DNA from: SZAS-18 sp038322235
GTDB lineage: Bacteria; Verrucomicrobiota; Verrucomicrobiia; Chthoniobacterales; SZAS-18
NCBI GenBank assembly: GCA_038322235.1
Contig: JBBQFQ010000013.1
Location: 33,408-97,407, forward strand
Reading direction: 5' to 3'
Length of the DNA stretch: 64,000 bases
The notes beneath the pieces are model-generated. The model had not been told where the DNA came from and made no database searches. It saw nothing but the letters and a program-made list of their open reading frames with translations. A program made the translations under genes and the position numbers. Of this stretch, positions 17,258 to 28,000 are shown one piece after another; positions within the stretch are counted from its first letter, which is position 1, and every line of letters starts with the position of its first letter.

Positions 17258-18556
17258 CTAAGTTTCCAGACGCAGCGCCCGCACCGGATCCAGTCGCGCG
17301 GCGATCGAGGCGGGAACGAGGGCGGCGAGGGAGCAAATGATGAACGCGCTCACGCAAATGATCGCGACGTCGTACGGGACGATTTCCGCCGGGATCTCGG
17401 TGAATTGATAAACGCTCGCCGGAAAGACCTCGATCCCGAAGGTGCTCGTCAACCAGTGGCTGAACGGATTCCGCAGGTACGTGATGCCAAGCCCAAGGGC
17501 GAGGCCGAGGCCGCTGCCGATGAACCCGACCACCATTCCCTGCGCGAGGAAGATGCTGACGATCTGGCCGACCCGCGCGCCCAGCGCCTTGAGGATGCCG
17601 ATCTCCTTCGTCTTCTGGACCGTGATCGTGATGAGCGTGTTCATGATGCAGAAGCCGGCGACGATCATGATGAAGAACAGGAGGACGAACATGACCGTGC
17701 GCTCGAGCCGAACCGCCTCGAAAAGCGAGCGATTCAGATCCATCCACGTGAGGGCGGTGAGTGGCGGCGGCAGTTTTTCCAGCAACGCCGTCTTCACGGC
17801 TTCGGCGCGATAGGCTTCCTTGGTCCGCACGGTCAGGCCGTGGACGTTATCCTTCAGGCCGTAGAGTTCCTGTCCGAGGTAGAGCGGGATGAAGATGAAT
17901 TCGGCGTCATAAAGATACCGGCCCGAACTGAAAATGCCCGTCACCGTCACCTCGGTCGGGAGGACCAGCTCGCGCAACTGGACCAGCTTCTTGTCCTTGG
18001 CGACGCGATCACCCGTTTTGTCGAGGAGCTCGAGTTGCTCGAAGATCGCCTTGAAATTACCGGGCGAGTAGATCGTGATCTTATCACCGACACCGACGCC
18101 GAGGGCCTTGGCGATCTCCGCCCCGATCACCGCATTCTGCCCGTCGAGATCCCATTTTCCCTCGCGGACACATCCCTTGATGTCGCTGACCTGCTCCTCG
18201 AGCGCGGGATCGATCGCCCGGATCTTCGGCGCCATGCGCTGATTTTGAAACTCGACGATCACCGGCCCGAGGACGAAGGGCGAGACCGCCACGATGTCCG
18301 AAGACGCGCTCCGGATCTTCTCCGCCACGTCACGCCAGTTTTCGATCAGGTCGCGGTTCGTGACGACGAGGTGCGCATCGAAGCCGATGACCTTCTTCTT
18401 CATCTCGCGATCGAAGCCCGTCATCACCGAGATGACGAGCAGGAGGACGGCGACCGCGATGGTGACGCCCGCGATCGAGATGAGCGTGATCACCGCCAGA
18501 AACGCCCGGCGCGGGACGAGGTAGCGGAGCGCGAGAAAGAGGGAGAATGATTTCAC
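17258..18556 (-). CDS. LolC/LolE-type lipoprotein-releasing ABC permease
   Basis: 432 residues from GTG 18556. The topology is one N-terminal helix (FLAVITLISIAGVTIAVAVLLLV), a large periplasmic domain of about 220 residues, then three C-terminal helices, the FtsX/MacB/LolCE layout. ALRYLVPRR before helix 1 and TKEIGILKALGA in the coupling segment are LolC/E hallmarks. It would extract lipoproteins from the inner membrane together with the ATPase LolD, which is not in the window. A TTG at 18595 would give 13 more residues (Arg/Ala/Pro-rich); no clear ribosome binding site separates the choices. It lies upstream of ynbA on the same strand, 87 bases away. Confidence 0.88.
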   Translation of the reverse strand: MKSFSLFLALRYLVPRRAFLAVITLISIAGVTIAVAVLLLVISVMTGFDREMKKKVIGFDAHLVVTNRDLIENWRDVAEKIRSASSDIVAVSPFVLGPVIVEFQNQRMAPKIRAIDPALEEQVSDIKGCVREGKWDLDGQNAVIGAEIAKALGVGVGDKITIYSPGNFKAIFEQLELLDKTGDRVAKDKKLVQLRELVLPTEVTVTGIFSSGRYLYDAEFIFIPLYLGQELYGLKDNVHGLTVRTKEAYRAEAVKTALLEKLPPPLTALTWMDLNRSLFEAVRLERTVMFVLLFFIMIVAGFCIMNTLITITVQKTKEIGILKALGARVGQIVSIFLAQGMVVGFIGSGLGLALGLGITYLRNPFSHWLTSTFGIEVFPASVYQFTEIPAEIVPYDVAIICVSAFIICSLAALVPASIAARLDPVRALRLET

Positions 18557-18831
18557 AGACGGCGGCGCGGCCCGCGGGCTGGCGCGGGCGGACAATGAAT
18601 CGCGGGACGCGGCTCCTGTCGAATGCCGCTTGGGATTTCAGGTTTCAGAATGGACGTTCTGGCGCCTGCGAAGCGGAGGACAGGGTCTGCGCGGTGGTCG
18701 GGTCGCTGGAGGGATTCCCTCACGGGCGACCCGTGAAGTGACACACTTTTCCGGATTCCGCGGGCCGAGGCCCGGCATGCGCGCTTGCGGCAGCCCGCAT
18801 CCTCGCTCTACTCGGCGGCCCGATCCGTCGC

Positions 18832-20064
18832 ATGAGTCTCATCGTTCAGAAGTTTGGCGGCACCAGCGTAGGCAACCCGGAACGTATCCGCAATGTGGCC
18901 GCCCGCGTCATTGCCACGCAACGGGAAGGCCATGGCGTCGTGGTGGTCGTCTCGGCGATGAGCGGCGTCACGGACTCCCTCATCAAGCTCGCCCGCGAAG
19001 TCGCGGCGAATCCCAGTGAGCGCGAACTCGATGTCCTGCTCGCCACCGGTGAGCAGACGACCATCGCGCTGCTCGCGATGGCGATCAATGCGTCCGGGGC
19101 GCGGGCAGTCTCCCTGACCGGGGCCCAGGCGGGCATCGTCACGGACGGCGTCCACACGAAGGCGCGGATCGCGAACATCACTCCCACGGAGATTCAGCGC
19201 TTTCTTGAGGACGGGCGTATCGTGATCGTGGCCGGCTTTCAGGGGCAGACAATGGAAGGGCAGATCACGACGCTCGGCCGCGGCGGCTCGGATCTCACGG
19301 CCATCGCCATTGCTGCCGCCCTCGAGGCGGATCTCTGCCAGATCTTTACGGACGTCGATGGAGTCTACACCTGTGATCCGCGCATCGTGCCGGACGCGCG
19401 GAAGCTCACGGAATTGAGTTACGAGGAGATGCTCGAGATGGCGAGCAGTGGCTCGAAAGTGATGCAGTCGCGCTCGGTGGAGTTCGCGAAGAAATTCCGC
19501 GTCCCTTTCGAGGTGCGGAGCAGTTTCAATGACGTTCCGGGAACGAGGGTCGTGGAGGAAAATATGAGCATGGAAAATGTGGTGATCCGCGGCCTCAGCG
19601 TGGAAAAGAACCAGGCGAAGGTCACGATCGGCGCGGTCCCGGATCGGCCCGGCACGGCCGCGGCCGTCTTCGGCGCCCTCGAGCGAGCCAACATTGGCGT
19701 CGACGTCATCGTTCAGAACGTCTCGCAGACGGGGGCGACGGACATCTCGTTCACGCTCCACTCCGACGACCTTGAGAAAGCGCGAGCCGTGCTGGAGCCG
19801 GTCGCGCAGGAAATCGGGGCGCGGGGTCTGCAGGCTCGGGGTGGGGTCGCCAAGCTCAGCGTCGTGGGGATCGGGATGCGCTCCCACTCGGGTGTCGCCG
19901 CGAAACTCTTTGCCTGTCTCGGGACCGGCGGGATCAACATCCAGATGATCTCCACGTCCGAGATCAAGATCGCCGTCATCATCGAGGAGTCCGACATCAC
20001 CAATGCCGCCCGCGTCGCTCACGGGGCCTTCGGACTCGCGAACGGACCGTTGCTTGCGCCGTGA
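18832..20064 (+). CDS. lysC: Aspartate kinase with two ACT domains
   Basis: 410 residues, the size of monofunctional class II-like aspartokinases. It phosphorylates aspartate at the entry of the lysine, threonine, methionine and diaminopimelate pathways. The N-terminal IVQKFGGTSVGNPERI holds the catalytic K-F-G-G-T-S, and TTLGRGGSDLTA and DVDGVYTCDPR are the ATP and Asp sites. Two C-terminal ACT modules (about 265-335 and 345-410; VGIGMRSHSGVAAKLF, GINIQMISTSEIKIAV) indicate feedback control, probably by lysine and/or threonine. The 230 bases upstream show no clear lysine riboswitch. Its stop overlaps or abuts the next gene. Confidence 0.97.
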   Translation: MSLIVQKFGGTSVGNPERIRNVAARVIATQREGHGVVVVVSAMSGVTDSLIKLAREVAANPSERELDVLLATGEQTTIALLAMAINASGARAVSLTGAQAGIVTDGVHTKARIANITPTEIQRFLEDGRIVIVAGFQGQTMEGQITTLGRGGSDLTAIAIAAALEADLCQIFTDVDGVYTCDPRIVPDARKLTELSYEEMLEMASSGSKVMQSRSVEFAKKFRVPFEVRSSFNDVPGTRVVEENMSMENVVIRGLSVEKNQAKVTIGAVPDRPGTAAAVFGALERANIGVDVIVQNVSQTGATDISFTLHSDDLEKARAVLEPVAQEIGARGLQARGGVAKLSVVGIGMRSHSGVAAKLFACLGTGGINIQMISTSEIKIAVIIEESDITNAARVAHGAFGLANGPLLAP

Positions 20065-20066
20065 CC

Positions 20067-20636
20067 ATGACCACCGTCGAATTTGCCGAATCCAAAGCCG
20101 CCCTCCGCACCGAGGTGCGCGCCGCGCTCGCGGCGATGTCCCCCGATGAGCGCGTGCGAGCCTCGGAGCGACTCTTCAGCCAGCTCGAGTCGGTTCCCGA
20201 ATGGGTTTCGGCTCAGAGCGTCCTGCTCTTTGCGCCCACCCCCCTGGAGCCGGCCACCGATCGCTTGTGGTCGCAGAAGGGGGTCCGCCTGACGGGGAAG
20301 AATGCGAGTTACCCGCGCGTGATCGGCGAATCGCTGGAGGTGCGGCACGTGGTGGCCCTGGCGGATCTGCAGATCGGACGTTTCGGCCTGCGCGAGCCGA
20401 ATCCGGACCGCGCGGAACTGATCGCCCCGACGAAGCTCGACCTCGTTCTCGTGCCGGGTCTGGCCTTCACCACCGACGGCGCTCGTCTCGGCCGGGGCGG
20501 CGGATTTTTTGATCGCTTCCTCGCCACCCTCCCCGGCCGGGTCTTGACGATCGGTCTCGCCTTCGAATGCCAGCTGCGCGACTCGCTCCCCGAGCAGGCG
20601 CACGACCGCCGGTTGCATCAGGTGCTCGTGGGCTGA
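20067..20636 (+). CDS. 5-formyltetrahydrofolate cyclo-ligase
   Basis: 189 residues from ATG 20067; a GTG at 20061 overlapping the lysC stop as GTGA is an equally possible start. The enzyme converts 5-formyl-THF plus ATP to 5,10-methenyl-THF, recycling a storage folate. Typical features are the N-terminal helix with ALRTEVRAALAAMSPDER, LLFAPTPLEPAT, PTKLDLVLVPGLAFTTDG and the ATP-binding RLGRGGGFFDRFL. It follows lysC within a few bases and is probably cotranscribed, though the two pathways are only loosely linked. Confidence 0.93.
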   Translation: MTTVEFAESKAALRTEVRAALAAMSPDERVRASERLFSQLESVPEWVSAQSVLLFAPTPLEPATDRLWSQKGVRLTGKNASYPRVIGESLEVRHVVALADLQIGRFGLREPNPDRAELIAPTKLDLVLVPGLAFTTDGARLGRGGGFFDRFLATLPGRVLTIGLAFECQLRDSLPEQAHDRRLHQVLVG

Positions 20637-20641
20637 CAGGA

Positions 20642-22087
20642 TCAGGTCGCGGCGATGTAGAGAATCACGGCCGTCAGCGCGCCGACCGCGTAGCTCATCG
20701 GATCGCGGAGCACAAAAGGGATGGGATCGCCGGGGATCAATCCGCGCGCAGAGAAGAACCAGAGGCGGTGAAACCAAAACAGCAGGAGCGGTCCGACGAG
20801 CCAGATCGCCTTCGGATACCGGTAGAGCTTCACGACGGTCTCGCCGCTCATGTAGAGCACGAGCACGAGGACGGAGACGTAGGCGCTGGCGGTGCCGAAA
20901 CTCCGGACGACTTCCACGTCCTCGCGCCGGTACCCGCGACCGGGCACCGCCCCTTCCTCCGCATCGGCCATGGCGAGGAGTTCCCCGTGGCGCTTAAGGA
21001 GCGAGAGGCTGAGGAAAAAGAAGACCGAAAACCCGAGCAGCCATTGGGTGACCACGATGCCCGTGGCGTATTCGCCGGCGAGGATGCGCAGCGCGTAGAG
21101 GCCGGTGAGAAACACGACGTCGCCGCCGGCGATGCGTTTGATCGCGGTGGAATATGCGACCGTCGCGCCGAAATAGAGTCCGACCGCGAGGGTGAAGAGT
21201 CTCGGCAGAAGGAGCGAGAGAGCGAGCGCGGCGAGCGGCAGAGTGATCGCCAGAGCGACGCCCGCGACCGGGGCGAGGTTGCCCGCGGCCAGGGGCCGCG
21301 AGCGCTTTTCCGGGTGCAGACGATCGGCGGGCAGGTCGAGGAGATCGTTCAGGCAATATGCGCCTGAGGCCGCGAGGGAAAAACACAGAAAGGCGATGGC
21401 CGATGCCGTCCAGGCGGTGACGTCGCCCAGCCGATGCGCGAGCAGCACGGGGAGAAAAACGAGGAGGTTTTTCACCCACTGATGGACGCGGAGCTGGCTC
21501 AGGAGCACGCCGCCGGTCGGTGGGAGCGAGTCATGCTCCTCCACCCGGGCATGGGCGGCGCGGAGTCGGCGGACGAGCGCGGGCCGGGCGTGCCAGACGT
21601 GGGCCGTGTGGGCATCGCGCCAGACCGGAAGATCGGCGCTGGAGTTTCCGGCGTAGTCAAACCCGGAAGCGCCATGCTGCTCGCGGAGGAAAGCGGCCTT
21701 CCGCGAGGACGTCAGATTGCGGTCCGGAGTGGTCGCGTGCACCGCATCGAATCCCCCGACTTGCGCCGCCGCGAGTTCCGCGGCGGGGCGATGCGCCCCG
21801 GTCACGAGTTCGATCCGCCGACCAGAGGCGCGCGCCGCCTGGAGCCACTCGATGAGCTTCGGCGAGAACTGCCAGGTCTCGGCCGGAGGGAGCGCCAGGG
21901 CGGCCAGCCGGTCCTTCGTGTAGCGTTTTCCCCGGAGCGCCCAGCCGACGAAGCGGAGCGCAAAGAGCGGCTCCCTTCGGAAATGAAAGAAGACTTGCTC
22001 CCAGAAAGTGTCCCCGCGCAGCAAGGTGCCGTCGAGGTCCACGCAAAGCGGCCGCTCGGCGGGGCGGTCGTCCACAGGCGGAGTCAT
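20642..22087 (-). CDS. HAD phosphatase - UbiA prenyltransferase fusion
   Basis: 481 residues. Residues 1 to about 200 are a HAD hydrolase: CVDLDGTLLRGDTFWE (D-x-D-G-T), VTGAHRPAAE, and DYAGNSSADLPVW with the metal-binding Asp. The rest is a polytopic UbiA enzyme with NDLLDLPADRLHPEKRSRPL (N-D-x2-D-x3-D) and a second, weaker acidic region. Similar fusions combine polyprenyl-phosphate phosphoribosyltransferase (like mycobacterial Rv3806c) with the phosphatase that yields polyprenyl-phospho-ribose, the precursor of polyprenyl-phospho-arabinose; this specific role is inferred. It starts 21 bases after the end of the DUF2298 gene on the same strand, so they probably form an operon. Confidence 0.85.
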   Translation of the reverse strand: MTPPVDDRPAERPLCVDLDGTLLRGDTFWEQVFFHFRREPLFALRFVGWALRGKRYTKDRLAALALPPAETWQFSPKLIEWLQAARASGRRIELVTGAHRPAAELAAAQVGGFDAVHATTPDRNLTSSRKAAFLREQHGASGFDYAGNSSADLPVWRDAHTAHVWHARPALVRRLRAAHARVEEHDSLPPTGGVLLSQLRVHQWVKNLLVFLPVLLAHRLGDVTAWTASAIAFLCFSLAASGAYCLNDLLDLPADRLHPEKRSRPLAAGNLAPVAGVALAITLPLAALALSLLLPRLFTLAVGLYFGATVAYSTAIKRIAGGDVVFLTGLYALRILAGEYATGIVVTQWLLGFSVFFFLSLSLLKRHGELLAMADAEEGAVPGRGYRREDVEVVRSFGTASAYVSVLVLVLYMSGETVVKLYRYPKAIWLVGPLLLFWFHRLWFFSARGLIPGDPIPFVLRDPMSYAVGALTAVILYIAAT

Positions 22088-22108
22088 TACGGGAGACGGG
22101 GCGCGGCG

Positions 22109-24154
22109 CTATTTCTTGCTCCAGATGCCGACCGCGTAGCCATCGGCCCGGTAAAATTCATTCCAGTAATATTCGCCGGTCAGTTCCGCGGAGAGCTTCG
22201 CGAGCGCCTCCTTGTTGTTGTTGTCCCGCGGGAGCCAGAGGACGTAACGGACGTTGAATGCCTTCAAAAACCCACCGGGGTCCGCCAGCTTGCCCGCGTA
22301 GAAGTCCTTGATCCGGAGATGGCGTTCGTACGTCTCGGTGAGGTACCCGCGCCAGAGTTGTTCGTGGGACGTCCAGCCAAGAACCGTCGGCTGCTGACTG
22401 AAAAGCGAGTAGGCGCCCACCTGGCAGAACGCCAGATTATCCGGGCTCTCGAGGACGACGCCCTTGGGGGCGACGCGGAGAAACTCCAGTGCGGTTCGCA
22501 GGGGCGGATCGCTCCGGATCCAGGCGGACCCGTTGAGTTCACCTGGATGCCAGAGCTTCATCGGCGCCAGACTCTTGATGGTTCCGTAGAAATACCGCCA
22601 GAGGTTGATCGTGTAGAGCATCAGCACGGCGAGCACGACCGTCGTGCCCCAGCGGCGCAGCGCGGAGGTCGAGTCCAGGTTCGCCGCAGCGAGCGTCAGG
22701 ATTACCCCATCGAAAACCCACGGCCACCATTTCAGGGTGGTGTTGAAGCGCTCGGCGCTGCCGGAATAAATGTCATTCACAAAGAAAAGCTCGGTCGCGA
22801 GCAGCGCCATCAGCCAGAACAAGGCGTACATCCGGCGATGTCCCCGCACGCCAAAAAAATGCAGGATCGCGACGACGAGGACCGGCCAGAAGACCATCAG
22901 GAAGAGGACCGGAGGCGTGAGATACTTTGCCCCGATCGACGTGGGCACGAACTGGATCGGCGAGGAGTTGCCGATGTTCTTGACGAGAAAGTAGCTGAAA
23001 TACGGGTACATCAGGAAGGCGAACCCGATCGCTCCCACCAGAAACGCCTGCCAGTTGACCGCATCGGGGGCCGGTTGCCGGCGCTTGAGGGCATCCCAAC
23101 GCTGGGTCCAGAGGAATGCGAGCAACCCCGCGCTCATCACGCCCTGAAACGGGAGGCTCCAGGTATTCGTCGCCGCCGTGAGGGGAATGGTCGCGCCGAG
23201 CAGGGCCGCGGCGTGGGCTTCTCCGGGTCGGCGGAGCAGCAGGACCAGGGCGCCGAGCGAGATCACCTGAATCCAGAATCCGCCGAGCGGAGCGTGGTAG
23301 TCGCCCAGCTCCACGACGTAGCTGAACGTCTCCATCGGCATTTCCGGGACATCCTCGCGTTTGGCGCCGGGGGGGATGCCGCCGACGAGCGGCGTATTTT
23401 TCACCCACAAACCGAACGCGGTGAGCTTGTCGTCGTCGTAAAACGTCGTCCCACCGACGAAGCGCTGGGCATCGTAGGTGTTCTGGTTATCCCATTTGAC
23501 CAGGAAAAGGGAGAAAAGCGACGAACCCGTGCCACCCGCCAGAAAGGTCGCGAGGACGAGCGCCTGCGCCCAGCGGGGCCGGCAGAGCAGGGCGACGAGC
23601 TCGTAGGCGGCGGACAGGGTCAACCCGGCGAGCAGTGCGTAGGATACGTTATAGGCCGTGCCCGGCTCCAGCGCGAACCAGCGGCCGAGGAGGGCCGCGC
23701 CGTAGTGCTGGAAGCTGTAGTAGTGGTCGAGATTGTGCGGCGGATACCAAAAATCCGGCGGGGGGAGGCGGACCCCCTGCATGTACGCCACAACGAAGCT
23801 CAGGTCGGGCAGGCGTTCCGTATTGCCGTCGATGTTTGGGAGCGAGTACCGCCAGGCGAAGACATAGAAAAAGCCTGCGAGAAGCGCGTAGATCGCGAAG
23901 CGGGCCTCCTTCAGGCGATCGAGGTTCTTGAGCACCGCCCAGCCCGAGACCGCGGTGGTCAAAGGCATCAACCAGCCGAGCCGGCCCAGTCCGACGAGGT
24001 GCTCAATGAAGAACAGGGTCGCGCACAGTGTCAGGATCCCGGCCGCTTGGGAGAGGCCAAACGGCAGGCGGACCCAGCGCTGGACGAGCAACCCGATTCC
24101 GATGGCGTTGAGGAGGACGAGTGCGACCAGGAACAGGTTGAAGAGATGCAGCAT
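22109..24154 (-). CDS. DUF2298-type polytopic membrane protein
   Basis: 681 residues with roughly a dozen or more transmembrane helices and a soluble C-terminal part. The segment PPHNLDHYYSFQHYGAALLG carries the Tyr-rich motif of the family, and the C-terminal stretch with VGAYSLFSQQPTVLGWTSHE is its second conserved block. The family is uncharacterised; overall size, acidic periplasmic loops (for example NIDGNTERLPD) and helix count recall GT-C glycosyltransferases that use polyprenyl-phosphate sugars. The operon link to the HAD-UbiA fusion, which may make such a donor, fits that idea. ATG 24154 opens directly into the first helix. Confidence 0.78.
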   Translation of the reverse strand: MLHLFNLFLVALVLLNAIGIGLLVQRWVRLPFGLSQAAGILTLCATLFFIEHLVGLGRLGWLMPLTTAVSGWAVLKNLDRLKEARFAIYALLAGFFYVFAWRYSLPNIDGNTERLPDLSFVVAYMQGVRLPPPDFWYPPHNLDHYYSFQHYGAALLGRWFALEPGTAYNVSYALLAGLTLSAAYELVALLCRPRWAQALVLATFLAGGTGSSLFSLFLVKWDNQNTYDAQRFVGGTTFYDDDKLTAFGLWVKNTPLVGGIPPGAKREDVPEMPMETFSYVVELGDYHAPLGGFWIQVISLGALVLLLRRPGEAHAAALLGATIPLTAATNTWSLPFQGVMSAGLLAFLWTQRWDALKRRQPAPDAVNWQAFLVGAIGFAFLMYPYFSYFLVKNIGNSSPIQFVPTSIGAKYLTPPVLFLMVFWPVLVVAILHFFGVRGHRRMYALFWLMALLATELFFVNDIYSGSAERFNTTLKWWPWVFDGVILTLAAANLDSTSALRRWGTTVVLAVLMLYTINLWRYFYGTIKSLAPMKLWHPGELNGSAWIRSDPPLRTALEFLRVAPKGVVLESPDNLAFCQVGAYSLFSQQPTVLGWTSHEQLWRGYLTETYERHLRIKDFYAGKLADPGGFLKAFNVRYVLWLPRDNNNKEALAKLSAELTGEYYWNEFYRADGYAVGIWSKK

Positions 24155-24491
24155 GGGCGAAGAGCGTGAGACTCATTGCGTGCCGTAAGTGGAGCCGGAG
24201 CGCAAGTGCGTCGTCGCCCGTCCCAAGTCTGCAAAAGCGCGCCGGGCTGAGTTGAATTGGGGACTTTTCTCTGGAATTCGGCCCTTTTCGATCCCTTGAG
24301 CGCAGTGTTACAGCCGTTGTCCTACGTCCGGTGCCGCCCGAGGCGCGGGCATTCGATCTTGCCGGTCTGTCCCAGAGTGAGAATACTGCCAGCCGATGGA
24401 CTTCACCCTGCCGAACCCTCCCGCGACGCGGCTTTCTGCGCCCGGCTGGTATGTTCGCTGCTTAAACGAGCCAGTGTCACCTGCCAACCGC
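24155..24491. other. Divergent intergenic region before the pseudopilin block
   Basis: 337 bases separate the divergent DUF2298 gene and the first pseudopilin. No convincing open frame, tRNA or strong stem-loop is seen. It must hold promoters for both directions, but no clear -35/-10 pair can be singled out. I looked for a copy of the tRNA-Arg 3' end that would mark an integration site and found none. Confidence 0.5.
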
Positions 24492-25034
24492 ATGACCATC
24501 ACCCGCTCCATCTCCAGGCGTTCTTCCGGCTTCTCGTTGATCGAGTTGATGGTTTCAGCGGCGATCCTCGCGCTGGTTGTGGGGGGCTTTTATATCACGT
24601 TTAATGGCGCCAATGAGTTTGCCGCGAAGTCGAGGCTGAATTATTCGGCCAAGGTTATTCTCAACTCCGCGATTAGTGAAGCTTTGGGCGCGAGGTGGAA
24701 GGCGAATTCGGTGGTTCCTCAGGTTCTTTCCACCCCGACCAACCCGAGCGGAGATGGGTTTGCGCTGTACCCCGGGTTGCCCACGGATCCGGGGAACCAG
24801 GCAACGGATGGATCTCCCTACGCTCAGACGAATGGGGTTGTCAGCCTCTACACGACTCCGCCGGATCTGGCGATCGCAACGCCAGGCGACAATCTTGTCG
24901 TCGGAACCCTCAAGCGAAAAGCCACGAAGGTCTCACCCGACTTGGTGCTTCTCACGTTTAAGGTGGAATATTCTTACAAGGGCGTCGCGATCGAACCTGT
25001 GATCGCCTACACCGCGGTCAGCAGGGACGACTGA
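24492..25034 (+). CDS. Type II/IV pseudopilin
   Basis: 180 residues from ATG 24492. After a short basic leader comes the class III signal SSGFSLIELMVSAAILALVV, with Gly at -1, Phe at +1 and Glu at +5 as the prepilin peptidase site; a ~20-residue hydrophobic helix follows. The mature part is about 155 residues, rich in Pro, Thr and Gly, with an ending typical of minor pseudopilins. It would be processed by PilD, methylated and inserted in the inner membrane. No secretion ATPase, secretin or PilD gene is in the window. It is the first gene of a four-gene block; the next starts 24 bases later. An in-frame ATG at 24396 would give an unusual 30-residue extension and is less likely. Confidence 0.87.
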   Translation: MTITRSISRRSSGFSLIELMVSAAILALVVGGFYITFNGANEFAAKSRLNYSAKVILNSAISEALGARWKANSVVPQVLSTPTNPSGDGFALYPGLPTDPGNQATDGSPYAQTNGVVSLYTTPPDLAIATPGDNLVVGTLKRKATKVSPDLVLLTFKVEYSYKGVAIEPVIAYTAVSRDD

Positions 25035-25058
25035 TCCGAACGTCTCGACCGAATCCCC

Positions 25059-28000
25059 ATGAACTCCCGCCTCTTGAAGCGCCTTTGGCAGCGTGCGACC
25101 GCGTACACGCTTGTCGAATTGATGGTGGGCGTCGCCATCGTAGGGGTCATCGGGGGGATTATCTACATCGCATTCATTGCGGGATTGAATCTGTTTGTCA
25201 AAAACGTCGCGATCAATCAGGTCCATGCGGCGGCGCAGCGAACGATCGACCGCATGTCCTTCGACGTCGACCGTTCGGTCGGTGTCCCGCTCATGGTTAA
25301 CGTCAGCGCCAACCCCGCCGCTCCCGCCGTGGCGACCGGCCTCGTGTTTGCCAACGTGCCGCTGAATTATGGCGGCCAACTTGATGCCGCGTCGGTGACG
25401 CCGGCTGTCTCTCCCTTTCCGCCTGTCCAAGGGAAGGTCTCAGGTCAGACGCTCAACCGCAAAACGCTCGAATTCCTCACCAAGGGCGATTACTTTGCGG
25501 CAACTACCGCCGGCACGCCGAGCTTCACCGACGCAATTGGCGCTGTGACGCTCCCGACGGTGAGTATAGGCGATTGGCTCGTTTATAACGGCCCCGATCC
25601 AGCGCTGACGTCCTCGTATGGGATCGTCCCGCCGAGCGCGCAAAAATACAACGCTTACATTTTAACCGTTCCGCTCTCGGCCAATCCTTATCCCGTTCAG
25701 GCGGCTTCCATCCCCGCGAGTTCTAATCTGAACGACGGCCTGCCGGGCACGATGACCATCACCATCCAGCGCAGCCAGGGCGGCAGCGCAGAAGCTGCGG
25801 CCCAAACTGCACCGTTGAATGGCGACGTCGTCGATATGGACGATCCCCGCCTTCGCGCGGCCGAGATTACGGCTGTCGACGCGAGCGCGGATCCCACCTT
25901 GGTTCTGACGATCGCGATTCCGCCAGCGGTGAAGACAGCGACCGTCCGAAGCACCCCAGGCACGATTAGCCTCCCGCAAACTCTCCGAATCAGAAGAAAA
26001 GTGCTCTACGCCGCCGTTGACACCGGGATTGCACCGGTCGTTGGGACTGAGTTGGTCACGATTGATCAGTTGAACTATGCGCCGGGAAATCCGAGCAACG
26101 TCGTCTTCCCTGCGACGCGCTCGGTGCTTTCAAACACGCTCGCCAAGGCCGAAACCAACAGTTTCGTGCCGTTTACCCTCGATCCCGTCAATGCGAGCTT
26201 GATGGCTCAACTCAAGTTTAGGGCTCAGGAAGGAAGCAACGTTCTTCAGAATTCCCAGGCCAAAACCGGCTTCAATAACTTTTACGACGTGCGAGGAACG
26301 TTCCGTAGTCGGGCGTTCCTGAATGATGGTGGGGTGCCTCCCGCAACGCTGACCCCGAGACCAACGAACACGTCGACCTCGACTCCAACTGCGACGACTG
26401 GTCCGACAGCAACGCCCTCGACCTCCGGGACACCCGCTGTCACCCCCTCTACCACCGTCCCGCCGACCAGTCCGACGAATAATCCGTCACCGACACCGAC
26501 GACGCCGTCCCCAACGTCGACTCAGATCCCGACGAGTACGCCGATACCCCCGTCGACCACGACGCCGACTCCGTCCGACACACCGACGAACACACCGACC
26601 AACACGCCTAGTGCGACGCCAACGGCTTCGCCGACCGCGACTCCGACGGTGACGCCGACGACGACTCCCACGGTGGTTGTGCCGACGGCGACGCCAATTC
26701 CGGCCACTCCGACGCCGACTCCGTCCGCGACGCCGACCCCGACCGCCTCGCCGAGCAACACGCCGACGCCGACAAGCACAAATACGCCGACCGTCACACC
26801 GACGAACACGCCGACGCCGACAAATACGCCGACCGCGACGAGCACGCCGACAAATACCCCGACGGTGACGCCGACGGCGGCGCCGACGAACACGCCGACG
26901 CCGACGCCGACGAACACGCCGACGGTGACGCCGACGAACACGCCGACCGTAACGCCGACGGCCACACCGACTCCGACTCCGACGAATACGCCGACGAATA
27001 CGCCGACTCCGACGAACACGCCGACACCGACCAACACGCCGACGAACACGCCGACGAACACGCCGACGCCTACCAACACGCCGACTGTGACGCCGACTGC
27101 GGCGCCGACGAAAACACCGACGCCGACTCCGACAAACACGCCGACGGTGACGCCGACGAATACGCCGACGAATACGCCGACGAGTACGCCCACGAATACG
27201 CCAACTCCGACGCCGACGAGTACGCCAACGAGCACGCCGACGAGCACGCCGACGCCGACGAATACGCCATCCGCGACACCGACTCCGACGCCAACGAGCA
27301 CGCCAACGCGGACCCCGACTCCGACTCCGACGAGCACGCCGACGAATACCCCGACGGTCACCCCGACGCCGACGTCTACGCCGACCTCGACTCCAACCCC
27401 GACGGTCACCCCGACGCCGACGAACACGCCGACGCCGACGAACACGCCGACGCGGACGCCTACTCCGACGAACACGCCGACGAACACGCCGACGAACACG
27501 CCGACGAACACGCCGACGGCCACGCCGACGGCCACGCCGACGAACACGCCGACGCCCACGCCGACGGCCACGCCGACCGTAACGCCGACGGCCACGCCGA
27601 CTCCGACCCCGACGAATACGCCGACCCGGACGCCGACGCCGACGAACACGCCGACCTCGACGCCGACGAACACGCCGACGAACACGCCGACGGTCACGCC
27701 GACTCCGACGAACACGCCGACTCCGACGCCGACGAACACGCCGACTCGCACGCCTACTCCGACGAACACGCCGACGAGCACGCCGACGCCGACTCCGACG
27801 AACACGCCGACGGTGACACCGACGCCGACGAACACCCCGACTCCGACACCGACGAATACGCCGACACGGACGCCGACTCCGACGACTACCCAGACGCCGA
27901 CGAATACGCCGACTTCCACGCCGACGCCGACGATTACGCCGACACCGACGAACACGCCGACCAGGACACCGACGCCGACGCCGACGAACACGCCGACGAA

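Noticed and set aside
18596..18831. Possible lysine riboswitch upstream of lysC.
   Set aside because: No recognisable conserved junction sequence or terminator switch.
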